Source of the DNA: Auxenochlorella pyrenoidosa
Taxonomy: Eukaryota; Chlorophyta; Trebouxiophyceae; Chlorellales; Chlorellaceae
NCBI GenBank assembly: GCA_001430745.1
Contig: KQ481997.1
Location: forward strand, 1,040,510-1,065,633
Direction: 5' to 3'
DNA length: 25,124 bases
Shown: positions 1 through 11,200 of the stretch, piece after piece
Position numbering within the stretch: position 1 is the stretch's first letter
Layout: each line of letters starts with the position of its first letter
Position numbers and translations under genes: made by a program
The notes under the pieces: generated by a model
The model's database searches: none
What the model was told of the DNA's origin: nothing
The model's input: the letters and a program-made list of their open reading frames with translations, nothing else

Positions 1-401
1 CCTGCGGTGGTCTGGCAGCGCGTGTGCTGCCCTGATGCACGTTTGTCGCAGCCCAGCTTGTTTGTTTTGTGTTCATTTCTGCATGTGCATGCTCTTGGGT
101 GAGTGCTTGCTCTGTAAATGGTGAGGCGTGCCACTGGGCTGCAATCTACTGCAAAGGAAGAAGAAGAAGAGGCAAAGCACAGCAGGGGAAGAGAGCAAGG
201 GGGCAGAGGCAGGGGGCGGGCAGAGGTCAGCAAGAACGTGAGCACACAAAGATCAGACAGGATGCTGTTGATAAGTAGCATGCAGCGTCCAAAGCAGGGA
301 TAAGGCGGGAGAGGGGACAGAGCAAGGCAGGGAAACCGACTTGCACTGCAACAATGGTGCAACAAAAGGGCTGGTGGGCGCCAATTGCAATCATCCGCAG
401 C
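1..401. other. Intergenic / 3' flank of the cyclophilin-like gene
   Basis: No convincing coding exon is visible. The stretch should hold the 3' untranslated region of the minus-strand gene that stops at 402. A TGTAA element on the plus strand at 113-117, inside a T/G-rich stretch, could be the polyadenylation signal of a plus-strand gene lying left of the window, which would make this a tail-to-tail junction. Positions 145-250 are purine-rich. Short open frames here have no recognisable content. Confidence 0.4.
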
Positions 402-2969
402 TCAATCCTCGCCTTCCCCTCCCTCCTCCTCTTCCTCCTCGCTGCTGCTCAGGTCCCCAAGCATGCTGTCCAGCATGCCGCGTTTTGCTGAGGGTCTCCC
501 AGCTGCTGCCGCTGCCGCCGCACCGCCGCCGCCCTCTGGCTGCTTGCGCTTGCTGCTGCTGGCCTCCAGGCCCGTTTGCAGCGCCTCCCTGCAGCCGGGC
601 CCCCCAGGGCCAGATTCGGGCGCTGCACTTGTCGCACCGCGCAGCCAAAGCACACACACTCACCCTGGTGCCCCGCCGGCCAACACGTGGGAGCACCAGG
701 AAACACACATTGGCAGCGCAGCAATGACCGCCCAGCTGCACCCCGCGGCGTCTGCTCACTTGACCGACGCCCGAGCCTGCGCCGCCTCCAGCTTCACCCT
801 GGCTGCCGCCTCCTCTGCCGTCTCCTTCTTGCTGCCGCCGCTGCCGGCCCCCGCCTCGTCAAAGTCCTCCAAAGTGCCAGCTGCAGTGCCACATTAGCGG
901 GCGTCGAGTTCAGCTTGGGTGAAGACATGCGCACCACCAGGTGAGGCGGCACGGCGCAGCGGCTGTTCGGCTGCCGCCTGCCACCGCCGCAGGGACGCAA
1001 CGTTCAACAGGGGCTCAGTGTTCGCCTGCTGCCTGCAGTCGCCACGCGGCAGCAGGGCGCCGCGGCAGGGCCGCACCCGCGTTGGTGAAGCCGCAGCGCG
1101 CAACCCGCACGCGGTGCTGCGGCGAGTCGTTGATGTCTGTGCGCAGGCCGTTGAGCAGCGGCAGCAGCTCGCGCCCGCCACTCAGCCGGCCCACCACCTG
1201 CGCACACGGGAGCAGGGGAGGAGCGGCAGGCGTCTGCGAGGCATGGGGTGGCGTGCCAAGCAGCGCCGGCGTAAGCCCCTTCCATGCACAACCGACACGG
1301 CTGCAGCTGCGTCCGGGCTTGCTGAGAGCAGCCTGTGCCTGCCAGGCAGGCGCCGCAGCTTACAGTGGGCGAATGCCCGAATGCTGGCCTGCACTCTGCA
1401 CGGCACGCCGGCCTGCTGCGCCGCCGCTGGCCGCTTCCCGGCCCCCTTGCGCATGCCCCCTGGGCCACCCGCCTGGTGCGTGTCGTCCAGCATGAGGGCG
1501 CGCCCCAGTGTGATGCACAGCTCCTCGCCCTGCAGCGAGATGGAGGCCAGCCCCTCCTCGCTGTGCCGCAGCTGGGGGTACCGCTTCATGTGCACGCCCT
1601 CGCGGTACCTGCGCAGCGTGCACAGCGGCGGGGGCGGGCGGTTTGAGGGCGCACAGCAGCAGGGATAGAGGATGTGAGGGCGCGCCGCGGCCCAGCCTGC
1701 GCAGAGGTCCCCCGTAGGCGTGCACCCCGGCAGCGCCGGGCAGGCGTGCACGGCGTGCGCTGGGCAGGCAGGCTGCGCGCCCGCGCGCGCAGGCGGCGCG
1801 GGCGGCGCGGCGGCTTGCCTGGCCGAGTGCCCCCCAAAGGCCCCCATGTCCTTGACCACCTTGTGGATGGCTGTGCCCTTGAACGAGTCGCTGGCACCCT
1901 CTGCAGGTGGGGGCTTGCCAAGGAGCGCGGGGGAGCGACAGAGCAGATGGTCGGCAGGGCGGCCGGGGCCTCAAAAGGGGAGCAACAGACAGGGGAGCGC
2001 ACCAGCGATGTGCGGCGGCTGTGGCTGCTGCAGGCAGGACCGCCCTCGACAAGCAGCAGAGAGGGTGACTGAGGAGAGGCTCCCAAAATGGCAGGGCGGG
2101 ACCAGGGCGGCAGGGACTGACACCGGCAGGCCCCTCTGGTGTTGTTTCCGCCGCACAGGCATGCGTAAGCCAGAGGCATGCGCACAGTGAGCGCCAGACA
2201 GCCGCTGCACAGCGTTGCGCGGTCTGCTGAGAGCTGGAAGAAGGGTGAGCTGCGGCACATCCCCCGCACCCGAGCAGCGCGCGCGGAAGTGCATCACAGC
2301 CACCGGCGCAATGTCATCAAAGAGCTCAATGACCATGCGCCCTACAGGGGCAGGGCAGCGTGCGGGGCGCCGCGACAAGCCTGGCTCGGTGGCGCCACCG
2401 CTGGCAGCACGCATGGCGCACACACATGGTGGACACAGCGGGCAGGCAGGCCGGTGCACTGCACGAGGGCAGGCGCAGTGGCATCGCCAGCGCGCCGCAG
2501 CTACGCGCCCCGGGCTGTCAAACAGCATGCAGCATTGCCCCGCTCTGGCGCCGTGTCGCCTGCCTCCTCCATCCCTTATGCTCACCTTGCGTCGTGTTGT
2601 TGACGGCAATGTCCAGGAAGGCATGCTGGCGCTGCGTGGAGCGCTCTGGCAGCGGGGGGATGATGTCCTGCTGCGCCCGCCGCGCCCGCTCCACCTCTGG
2701 GTGCACCCCCGTGGCCAGGAATTTCTCCATATCCTGCAGAGCGCGCGGCCAAGGTGTTGAGCCGAACCAGGACGGGCACGAGGGAGGAAAGGCAACGGCG
2801 GCGGCAGAGGCGGCGGCAGCAGCGGCAGCGGCGGCAGGCAGGCGCAGGACTCGACCGAGCCGTCTCGAGAGCGCGATCGCACCTTCTTCATCTCCTTGCC
2901 CCCATAGCCCTTGGCCTTGGCGCGCACGCCCACGGCGTCGCCCACGAAGCGGGTGCCGCCCTTCCCCAT
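402..2969 (-). CDS. Divergent cyclophilin-type (PPIase-like) protein, 8 exons, 317 aa
   Basis: Exons (minus): 2969-2883, 2733-2586, 2341-2270, 1900-1819, 1608-1473, 1197-1077, 880-760, 588-402; sum 954 nt, phases match at every junction. A cyclophilin-like fold is read from GRMVIELFDDIAPVAVMHFRARC (residues 79-101, shown in two parts: GRMVIELFDD and IAPVAVMHFRARC), then SFKGTAIHKVV (108-118), then ISLQGEELCITL, LDDTHQVVGRLSGG and RVARCGFTN. These align with FELF..VAPKT..NFRALC, FHRIIPGF.QGGD, NGSQFFITL and VVFG in active cyclophilins. The catalytic Arg is Lys (HK), the Gln of QGGD is lost (AFGG), NGSQFF is replaced by QGEELC, and the Trp position is His. Catalysis is therefore doubtful and a binding or scaffold role is inferred. 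The N-terminus is basic. The C-terminus is Ala/Glu-rich, with a KRK cluster and an acidic SSSEEEEEE tail suggesting a nuclear protein. Introns 4 and 5 require GC donors. The ATG has G at -3 and +4. Confidence 0.85.
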
Positions 2970-3205
2970 GTCGGGGGCCGCCTAATTTCAGTCGATAGAG
3001 TAGTCCTGCAGAGCGCGTGCAGTCCCAGCCGGAACGGCCGCTGCTTCGGCCGCGCAAGGAAGGCTCCGCTGTCGGCTGCGCAGTCTGCTTCCTCTTGCTC
3101 ACAGCAGAAAGTCACGAGCAGTGTATGAAATTCCGAGCGAGCATGCTTGCATCGAACAGGGTTTCTACTGCGCAGACGCCGACAGCACGCTGCGCTGCTT
3201 GCTGC
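2970..3205 (-). other. Short gap between two same-strand genes
   Basis: These 236 bases separate the stop of the HABP4-type gene at 3206 from the start of the cyclophilin-like gene at 2969. Both genes are on the minus strand, so the gap must hold the 3' end of the first and the promoter and leader of the second. No TGTAA is seen on the minus strand here. An out-of-frame ATG at 3102 opens a frame overlapping the cyclophilin start; it has no recognisable product. Confidence 0.4.
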
Positions 3206-5097
3206 TCAGGGAGCCTTGTGCCCAGTGGCAGCTGCCTTGCGCTGCGCCACCTGCTCCTCGTACTCCTCCAGCGTCAGCGCCTGCAAAGCAGAGTGAGAGT
3301 CAGCAGGCCTTTGAGGCGCACGATGATCCAGCTGCGCTGTCTGCGCAGTGGCTGTCGTCCGCCCTGCCAGTCCGCCTGGCTCGCGCCCTTGTTGCCCCTC
3401 CCCTGACACACCGAGCTCCCAGCGTGCATGCAAGCAGCTCTGCTGCATGCAGGGGATTACATCCCAGTCCCATGTCCAGCCGCTGAGCCTGTGATGCTCC
3501 CCACGCCGGTGTTGGCAAGTGGGGCATCCAGGCCCCTGCCGCCAGCCACCCGCCTGCGCCCCCTGGCGGCACGTCACCTCTCACGTTCTCCTCCTCCCCA
3601 GCGTCGGCCTGCCCCGCAAAGTCGGGGTTCTGTGCGTCCAGCTCCGCCTCGTGCGCCAGGCTGGCCTGCACCGCCAGGTCCAGCTCCCTGCGAGCAAGGG
3701 GCCGGGCTGGCCGTGGTGGGCGTCTAGTCTAGTCCAGTCTCACAGCTTGTGGCCAGAGGGCTTGTTCCAGGGGTGGCGGGCAGCTCCCGCTGGCGGGCCC
3801 GACCAGCCCGCAAATGCGCTGGCCCCCGGGCGCTCCGTGATACCGGCGCTGGCGCTCACTCATCCTGCTCGGCACCCAGCGCCCCCCAGTTGGCGTGGCC
3901 CTCCCCGTGCTTCTTTTCAGTCTCATGCCTGCGGTGCGTCGGGGGGGGGGGGGGGGGCTGAGGAGCGGTGCATATTTGCAGCGGGTGCGGGGGCGTCCAG
4001 GGCGGGGCCCAGGCAGTGTGTGCCTGAATGCAGAGATTATGCAGCAGGGGGTGGCCCACCCGCGCCCAGACGCATCGTGCCGGTCAAACAGTCGCTTGTG
4101 GGGCCGCTCCTGGGTGGCTGCAACGGGGGGGGGGGGAGCTGGGCATGTGGCTTTTGGGCTCCCAGGCAGCCACCACAACTGGCGGCCCGCACAGCCGGCT
4201 GCAACCATGAACCGCATGCGGCAGGGCAGCAAGGGGCTAGCTAGAGCAAACAGGACACACAACCTGCGTTCCCAGGACAGGGCGGCTGGGAGGAAAGTTG
4301 AGGCAGAGCAAGGTCACCTGGCTTGGGTTCCTTGAGTTTTGCGGTGTTGCCGCGGCCCTGGAAGGTGGGGGCTGCGCAGGGGGGGGGGGGGAGGAGAGCC
4401 GACAGAGTTTACAAACTCCCCCACATTGGCAGCGCCGGTGCAGGCATGCGCTGCACCAGCCGCGGGCGATGGGCAGGCGCCCTGGCAGGCCAAACATGAG
4501 ATGCGCGGCGTCTCAAGAACCCGTGTTGGGTAGTGGCGAGGAGTGTGTGGTCGCCCCCGCTTGCGGGCATCCCGTCCCTGGCACCACGTCTGCCTGCCCC
4601 AGCACCTGCCTGACAGGGCATCGTATGCCTCCTCCCCCTCGGCTAGGTTGACGGGGCTGACCTTGTCAGCATGAATCTGGGAGGCAGGGAGGGGGGGGCG
4701 GGTGGCGCCACGACAGCGGCGTGCGGGCGGGTGGCGGTGGTGGCAGCAGTGACCCTGGCTGCCTGGGCCAGCCTGGGGGGCCCTCCCATGCACGGCTGTG
4801 CACGGCTGTGTTCTTCTAAAGACAGCTGGCCTGGCTGGGAGGGGTGTTCCCACCGTCCAAGGTTTGGTGCACCTTTTGGGGGCTCGCCATCTCTTGTGTC
4901 CCCTCCCTGCCAGGTGAGAGGCCGTGGGTGACCGGCTGATTGCTGGGCTGAAAGCGTGCGGGACAATGTGGGCGCCATCATGCAGCCTGGAAAGCACGGC
5001 CCCTGGAACGTGTGCAACTCACTCCACATGTGTGGAACACTGCACAACAAGTCGGATGAGCGCCCCGCCCGGCCGCGTTAGGTAGGGGGCCCCCCAT
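3206..5097 (-). CDS. HABP4/SERBP1/Stm1-type RNA- or ribosome-binding protein, 7 exons, 166 aa
   Basis: Exons (minus): 5097-5023, 4676-4610, 4371-4318, 4117-4060, 3928-3860, 3687-3585, 3280-3206; sum 501 nt. The HABP4/PAI-RBP1 family core is visible: ERPHKRLFDRHDASGRG (69-85), then HETEKKHGEGHANWGAL (86-102), an acidic Ala/Glu linker, and the terminal helix LTLEEYEEQVAQRKAA. These correspond to RxFxRxSGTGRG, KRDGAGRGNWG and MTLDEYEK in plant RGG proteins and SERBP1. Known members bind mRNA or sit in the mRNA channel of idle 80S ribosomes with eEF2. This copy is short and has a single GRG rather than an RGG-rich tail. Exon 1 (25 codons) is chosen only because it supplies an ATG and a phase-0 GTGAGT donor, so the N-terminus is uncertain. 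Intron 2 is drawn with a GC donor, giving GRGNTAKLKEPKP in exon 3; an all-GT alternative gives a different short exon. A paralog lies at 17882-19317. Confidence 0.75.
3941..3957. repeat. G17 homopolymer (C17 polypyrimidine tract on the transcribed strand)
   Basis: Seventeen G in a row on the plus strand. On the minus-strand transcript it forms the polypyrimidine tract of intron 4 of the HABP4-type gene, 12 bases before the acceptor AG. Similar runs of 12 and 13 G lie at 4125-4136 and 4379-4391, just before the acceptors of introns 3 and 2 of the same gene. Confidence 0.9.
4791..4810. repeat. Two-copy 10-bp tandem duplication in an intron
   Basis: The unit cacggctgtg is present twice, head to tail. 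It lies in intron 1 of the HABP4-type gene (5022-4677) and has no evident function. Confidence 0.8.
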
Positions 5098-5404
5098 CTG
5101 CCGACGTAGTGGCACACAGCACATGCCACGCTGCGCACGACAGCGCTCGCAGAAGCAGGGGTTTGGGCTGTGTTTGTTCGGTTTCGGCGCAGCCCTCCGT
5201 TCTCACTGGGCCAAGCATATCCACCCTAGTCTTCATTCACCCTTGGGCGCTTGCCGCCGTGACTTTTATTTGCTGCCAGTACCCTTCGAACAACCTCACC
5301 CCTCGTTCGAGGTGTTTTATTCTACAGATCGCCTCCCAGGCCCCAATTTTTAAGGCCCGGTGTCTCCCGCCACTCCGCGTCTGCCCGCCGGCAGCCGCGG
5401 CTGT
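5098..5404. promoter_or_regulatory. Putative bidirectional promoter region
   Basis: These 307 bases separate the divergent starts of the HABP4-type gene (minus, 5097) and the membrane-protein gene (plus, 5405). Both promoters and both 5' leaders must fit here if those starts are right. The right half (5260-5360) is locally richer in A and T than its surroundings, with runs such as cttttatttg and caatttttaa. No canonical TATA box can be assigned with confidence. Confidence 0.35.
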
Positions 5405-7298
5405 ATGCTGGCTTTCCCCGCCTGCGGTGCCTATCACGCTGCAGCGGCACTCATGCCAGCCGTCAAGGATGCCGGTGGAGGAGTAGCAGAGCATGACAGC
5501 GCCAAATTGGCCTTTGCCTGTACTGCACCCTCAAGCGGCGGCAAGGCTGCGAGCCGCCTTCGGCGCCACTGGCAGCCATCACTACAACTGCATGCCGCAA
5601 CCCTGGTTTGCATGCTGACCAGCCAGGTGAGGCTGCAGGATTGACATGCAGGGCCGATGGGGCGCCGCAGGGTGGCCACCCAAGGCCAAGGCCGCTGGCG
5701 GTATCCTTACGTCCAGACCGCTCGTTCTGCAGGCTGTGCTGCCTAATGTGCCCCAGAGCGACCAGCGTGGCCCCCGCTGAATCTGTGCTCCCCTGACCTC
5801 TCCCGCACCTCAGGTCCTGCTGGTGCTCACCCAGGGGGTGTCCTCGGGCAGGCTGCCCGCTGCCGGCCTGCAGCCGCTGCGCAGTGTGCTGCTGACGGCG
5901 GCGCCGCTGCTGTGGGTGCTGTGGCGCCCAGAAGCCTACTGGCGCTGCCGGTGAGCTGCCACAGCATGCAGGACCTTATCAGCGCACGGCAGGGCTGCCA
6001 GGCGAGCGAGCGGCCAGGAAAATCGCCACAGACAAACCACACATGCACACCCTTGGCGCGCTGGGAGTGGAGGTACAAGGGGCTTTGCCCCAGCCGCGCC
6101 AGGCCCGCGCCAGGCCCGCGTTCCAAGCATGCCAAACCCCGCTCCGCCTGCTGCAGGGCATGGGCGGTGCCGGCCTGGGTGGTGCTGCTGACGTGGGCGG
6201 TCCCCAGCCCCTCTGGCGCGGCGCTGGTGCTGGCACAGGCGCCCTCGGGAGGGATACTTGGCGCCGCCGCGGACGTGCTGCGCGTGGCTGGAGGTAGGGG
6301 GACCTGCCCTGCCCGCCCTGCCCAGCAGCGAACCCTTGAACGTGCCACAGTACTGGCGTAATGTGCACACGAACTTCCTGCCGTCATTAAGTGGTGCGGT
6401 ACTGTGCGGTGCGGGCGTAGCGGCAGTAGCGTCCACCGCGCACCTTAGGTTTGCACTGCACCCATCCGGCGCGCTGCCTCTGCCTGCGCGCCGCGGCGGC
6501 CGTGCTCATTACCTCCCCCCCTCCGCCCGCCCGCCGCAGCCACGCGCGTGTTGCCGTGGGCGTTCTGGTCGGCGCTGGTGCCGGCGCCCCCCACTGCCGC
6601 CCTGGCGCTCCACACGTGCATGGCGCTGCTGACGCAGCAGCCAGCCGCGCACTGCGCCGCGCCGCTGCTGAGCGCGCCGCTCAGCCGGCAGCGCCAGGAG
6701 GCAGCTGCCCGCCTGCTGGAGCTGACCGCGGCGCCGCTGCTGGCGGGGCAGCCCGCGCCGGGCATCGTCATCCAAGCCTCCCGTATACTGCGAGGTGCGC
6801 CTCGCTGAGCGCAGCGGCTGGCGGGCCGCGTGGGCGTGCGTGATGTGGAGGCACAGCTTGCTCACCGAACTACCTGGGCGCCGCACACTGGCATTGCATG
6901 GCCCGCGCTCAACCGGCCAGGCCAGCAGCCGCACCGCGCCTGCCGCTGATCTCTGCCCGGCTGCCGCCCCGCTGCTGCCTGCAGGCGAGGCTTCGAGCGA
7001 GGCTGTCTGCCACGCCGCGCTCTCCTGGCTGCTCACCGCGATCGGCCTGCTGGCACCGCTGCTCATCTCCGTGTGGACCTGGCAGCCGCCATCAAAGAAG
7101 GCAGCGGGGGCCGCGGCCGGCGGCGGTGGCGGCTTGCAGCAGCTCGGGCGCGTGGCGATGCTCGCAATCGCGGCCTGCGACCGAAAGCTGCACTTCTGGC
7201 TGGGCGGGGCCCTGCGGGAGCCCGCCGCTCGCGTCGTGCTGACCTGGATGCTGCTGGCGGTCTGCTGGCTCGTCTGCTCCACGTCTGCGGGGCTGTGA
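5405..7298 (+). CDS. Multi-pass membrane protein of unknown function, 5 exons, 354 aa
   Basis: Exons: 5405-5626, 5814-5950, 6157-6293, 6540-6794, 6985-7298; sum 1065 nt with matching phases (0, 2, 1, 1). I do not recognise a family. About six or seven hydrophobic segments are visible: residues ~61-83 (across the exon 1/2 junction, which supports that splice), ~95-111 (LRSVLLTAAPLLWVLW), ~120-136 (AWAVPAWVVLLTWAVP), ~140-156 (weak), ~168-197, ~262-283 (LLTAIGLLAPLLISVWTW) and ~333-352 (VVLTWMLLAVCWLVC). Trp is frequent at segment ends. A Gly/Ala linker (KKAAGAAAGGGGG) follows the sixth segment, and the protein ends soon after the last. The 5405 ATG is the first in frame after an upstream stop, and a second ATG at 5453 is possible. 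No cleavable signal peptide is clear. Organelle or plasma-membrane location cannot be told from the sequence. Confidence 0.7.
6096..6120. repeat. 11-bp tandem repeat, about 2.3 copies, in an intron
   Basis: The unit gcgccaggccc is repeated head to tail inside intron 2 (5951-6156) of the membrane-protein gene. Confidence 0.75.
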
Positions 7299-8254
7299 TT
7301 GGATTTGTGGCTCAGTCGCGCGATTCGACTAGTTCGTTCGTTACCGTCTTCGTTAGTTTTGTGAACCAGCGGCGTCTCGCGATGATTGCGCGCAGCCGTG
7401 CAGCCGCCAGCTGGTTTCGCCGCCGCAGCTGCACAGTGTACACTTCCGTCCCAACATCCCTACCGAACTTGCCGCCTCTGCTTCCGTGCTGCACCGCGGG
7501 CTTCTGCCAAAACTTCCCGCTGCGCACCATGTGCCCGCTCCCCTGCCGTGGACGTCCCATGCCACCCCCCGACTCGTGCCACAAGGGCCGAGACTTTTTC
7601 CAGCCGCACTCACTGACCATCCCAATCTGCTTGCGAACAATCCTGCCACCCTCCCCCGCCACAGCAATCCTCACCTCTGCACCCAGACCCTTCCCTGCTC
7701 ATGCTGCCGGCAAGCCTCTGCCCCCCTCTTGCCCAGCCCTGTCCATCAACTCCACAGCGTCCATGCAGGCCTCCACAACAATGCCCCCCCCCTCTGGGAC
7801 CCTTTTCCTTCCAGGCTTCTTTCACAGCAAAGCAATGAACACATATTGTTCCGCTGTCAGCGGGTCCAGTCTCCAGACCCCTGCCGAGTCAGCAGCAGCG
7901 CGCCCCTCCCTTCGCCGCCCTTTGGCGCCCTTACCACCAGCCCCGCGGTGCGACAATCCCGCCTCCACACCCGCCCTTCGTGCGCACGCGCTTCACGGCT
8001 TTCTGCGGCTTTCCGAATGTCGCGCTGGTGCGCTGTAATGCTTTGAATCGTGCAAGCCCCTTTGAGCTCTGGTGTTTGTGCCCCGCAGCCAGCGCGGCGC
8101 GCATGCTCACCAAGTCGCCGGCTGCCCCCCGATCATTGGACCAGCAACACGTGCACTTGCCAGCTCGGTTTTCACAAGGGGTCACACGGTACGGGGGCCC
8201 ATGCGCCTCCAGCATGCCTGCACTGCTCAGCAGAAGCGTTTGCAAAACGGTGCG
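7299..8254. other. Convergent 3'-flanking region between membrane-protein and coiled-coil genes
   Basis: The 956 bases between two facing stop codons have no coding exon I can support. The plus strand is strongly pyrimidine-rich from about 7440 to 7980, which keeps frames open by chance. I read it as the 3' untranslated regions of the two tail-to-tail genes; long 3' untranslated regions are normal in green algae. Confidence 0.55.
8034..8038 (+). terminator. Candidate TGTAA polyadenylation signal of the membrane-protein gene
   Basis: TGTAA, the usual green-algal polyadenylation signal, occurs about 735 bases after the stop at 7298. It is the only such element I see on the plus strand in this gap. 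It would place the transcript end near 8050, leaving about 200 bases before the facing gene's stop. Confidence 0.45.
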
Positions 8255-11200
8255 TCAGCGCTGGTGGGCTGCAAACAGGGGCAGCCCACCCAAGCCGGCC
8301 GGCCCGTGTGTGCTCCAAATGCCAGCTGGCTCTGGTGGAAACATGGTTGGAGGCCCGCCGCCAAACAAGGAGTTGACGGAGGCGGCACCGCCGCCCGTGA
8401 CGCCGCACGCAAACAGGCCGCCGCTGGCGCTGCCGGCTGCGCCACTGATGGCTGCCCACCCAGCGCCGCTGCTGCCCGCCAGCAGGGCGAGGGATGCGGG
8501 GGCCTCCGTCGGGCTGGCGGCGATGCTGCTGCTGTGCAGGCTGCAGGGCGGCGTCATGCTGCCTGAGCCCGTGTGAGAAGAGGGCGAACCCGGCGCGCTG
8601 CCAGAGCCAGCCAAACCCAAGCCGCATTCATACAGCAGCGGGAGGGGCGCGCCTGGGTGCAGGGTCGCCGCCTTTGCTGCCGCCTGCCCGCCATCCAGCC
8701 GCCCAGTGCTGCAAAACAGGCTGCCGCCGCCGCTGCTGCTGTGGTTGCCATCGGCACACCTGCTGACGGCTCCAAGGCCCATGCTCCAGGCGCCGAGGTG
8801 CGACCCAAATAGCGAGGTAGGCGCCTCTGTGATTGCATGAGCCGCTGGCGCCCCTGCCAGTGCTGGCTGCAAAGGCAGGGTGTCAGGCCTGGACAGTGCC
8901 GGCCCTGGGGTGCCCGCCAAAGCTGCTCGCTGCTGCGCCGCCTCGGCGGCAGCGCACGCGGCTGCTGCCCGCGCGTCTGCGGCCGCCGCCGCGGCTCGAG
9001 CAGCTGCCAGCTGCTCGCGTAGCTCTTCCGCGGCTGCCCCGGCAGCTGCTGCCCCCTGCCTGGCTGACTCCAGCTCAGCCCGCATCGAAGCGAGGCCCTG
9101 TTCTGCCTCGAGGTGTGCCTGCAGCTGTGCACGCTGTGCCTGCTGCTGGGCCTCCTCCAGCTCCGCCGCCAGGGACGCCTTCTCTGCGTCTAGCACCTGG
9201 CACTCTGCCCTGGCAGCTGCCAGGGCCTGCGTCTGCTCCCCAACAGCTGCCGCCTGCGCACGCTCTGCTGTCAGGCGCTGCCGCTCTGCCGCCTGCTGGG
9301 CACAGCGCAGCTGCTGCCTGAGTCCATCCATCTCCCGCTCCGCTGCCGTCGCAGCCGCTGCCGCCGCGGTGGCAGCATCCGTGGCGGTCCTCTTGCAGCG
9401 CTGCTCGGCGGCCTCGCGCCGCCGCCGCTCCTGCGCCAGCTGCTTCTGCAGCGATGCAGCTTCGGCCGCCGCTTCCTGCTCGCGGACAGAAGATGGAGAC
9501 AGGGCAGGCGTCTCAGGTGGAACCAGGATACTGACGTGCTTGCATCCTCATCCTCCCCAAAATGCGCAAGGCGCACTGAGGCATCTCAGCTGATGGCGAG
9601 CATGGGCTTGCGCTTGCATGCAGCGCGACAGCACCAATCAGCGCTCACCTGCTCTCGCAGGCTGGCCGCCTTCAGCTCAGCAGCCGCCACCGCTGCCCGG
9701 AGCTCGAGCTCCCTGCATCGGCAGCCAGGTGCGTTGTGCGCTCAAGAAGGCAGGCTGTCCTGGGTGCAAAGAACAGGCAAAGCCTGCGTGGCCCTCGGTA
9801 GCAGCCACACTGACTCTGCCGCTCCTGTCCGGGCTGCGGACAGTAACGCATGTCGCCTTACTGCCAAAGGCAGGCGCCACTGGCTCAAGAGCCACCCCTG
9901 CCTGTGCCGCCAGCTGTGCACGCCCTCACCGTCTCTGCTGTTCCTCCAGGTCGCTGCTCTCCTTGATACACGAGATGCTGCGCTCCAGCTCCCTCAGCCT
10001 GCGCTTCATGCCCTCATTCTCACCCTGCGGCATGCAGGAAGCACGAGGCAGGGGTGAGCGAGGTGGTTGGGAAGGGGACCAGCAGCACAAGCGAGCAGCC
10101 TGCTGATTAATGGCCACCTTTTCAAAGCAGCAGGCAAGCGCACGCAGGGAAATGAATCGGTAGGAAGCACACAGGAAAGCAGGTGCTGCTGTCCTGACGC
10201 GCAAGCAAGGATGGTTTTTGAGGACGCCCATGCACGTGGTACGACAAGGGTGAGAGTAAGGTGGTCAGCCAATTTGCAAGAAACACTGGCAGGTATGCTC
10301 GCAGCATGGCCGGCCGCCAGCCCTGGCTAGGCTCAACAGCACCCTGTGGGCGGCCTCACCCGCAGCGACTGGACCACTTGACAAAGCCTCGCGGCCTCCT
10401 CCCGCAACGGCCGCTCGGCATCGCCGGCGCGCCGAATGAGCTGCGCGATGCGTGTGTCTGCCCACTCGCGGTGCGCCCGCAAACTGGCCAGCTCTGCAGA
10501 CGATTGGGCGCGTTGGCTCGGGTCGCAGCGCGCACGCGCCGACGGCGATGCGCCCACCCAGCAGGCGAACCGAAAGCACTGGATGGAGTGGGGCGGGCAG
10601 CCCAATCAACAGCGCACCCCTGCAGGTGGAAGGACCGCCGCCTTTCTCACCTGCAGCAAGCGCTTGCGGCTCTAGATCGGCGGTTGTAGCGCCGACAGCA
10701 GCTGGCGTCTTGCAGGCGCCAGCAGGCGCAGCGGGGCGCTCGGGCAGGGTCTGGAGGTCGAGCGAGGGCAGAGCCTCGTAATCGGCCCCTGAATGCAACA
10801 GCGAGGCAGACACATGTCTGGGCAGGCAGAGTGGCTGGGCCTCGGCTGAGCTTCGCAGTGGATGCCGGAGGAAAAGCTGCTGCCCTTGGGTTGAGACGCT
10901 GCTGCTCATGGCAAGGCACTCGAGCAGCTGGCACCAACGGATGCAGCGGCAGGCACTCGTGCACAGGGCACAGTTGCCAGCGCCCGCGGCACTGAGCGTC
11001 CCTCCTCCCTTCTGCATCGCACTGCTGCTGCAGCGGGCCCCTGCCCCACCTGGGTTCTGCTGCTTGAACTCCTCTGCAGTGCACACCTCCACGCCTGCGC
11101 AGGGATGGCGCCATGGAGGGGGGTGTTGTTTTACCGGGCTTGTCATTGCCAGTGCCCGCTGGCAAGCCACCCAACTTGCCTTTTAGCAGGACGCGCCTGC

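Noticed and set aside
4405..4418. Inverted repeat gagttt-ac-aaactc containing TGTAA on the minus strand
   Set aside because: It is short, lies inside an intron, and nothing supports premature polyadenylation there.
6258..6632. Apparent exon with YWRNVHTNFLPSL between exons 3 and 4 of the membrane-protein gene
   Set aside because: No donor/acceptor pair keeps the phase, while skipping it joins 6293 to 6540 with a perfect phase-1 match.
7073..8038. A 321-codon plus-strand frame through the end of the membrane-protein gene and beyond
   Set aside because: It is out of frame with the hydrophobic last exon and runs through a pyrimidine-rich 3' flank; its composition reflects the base bias.
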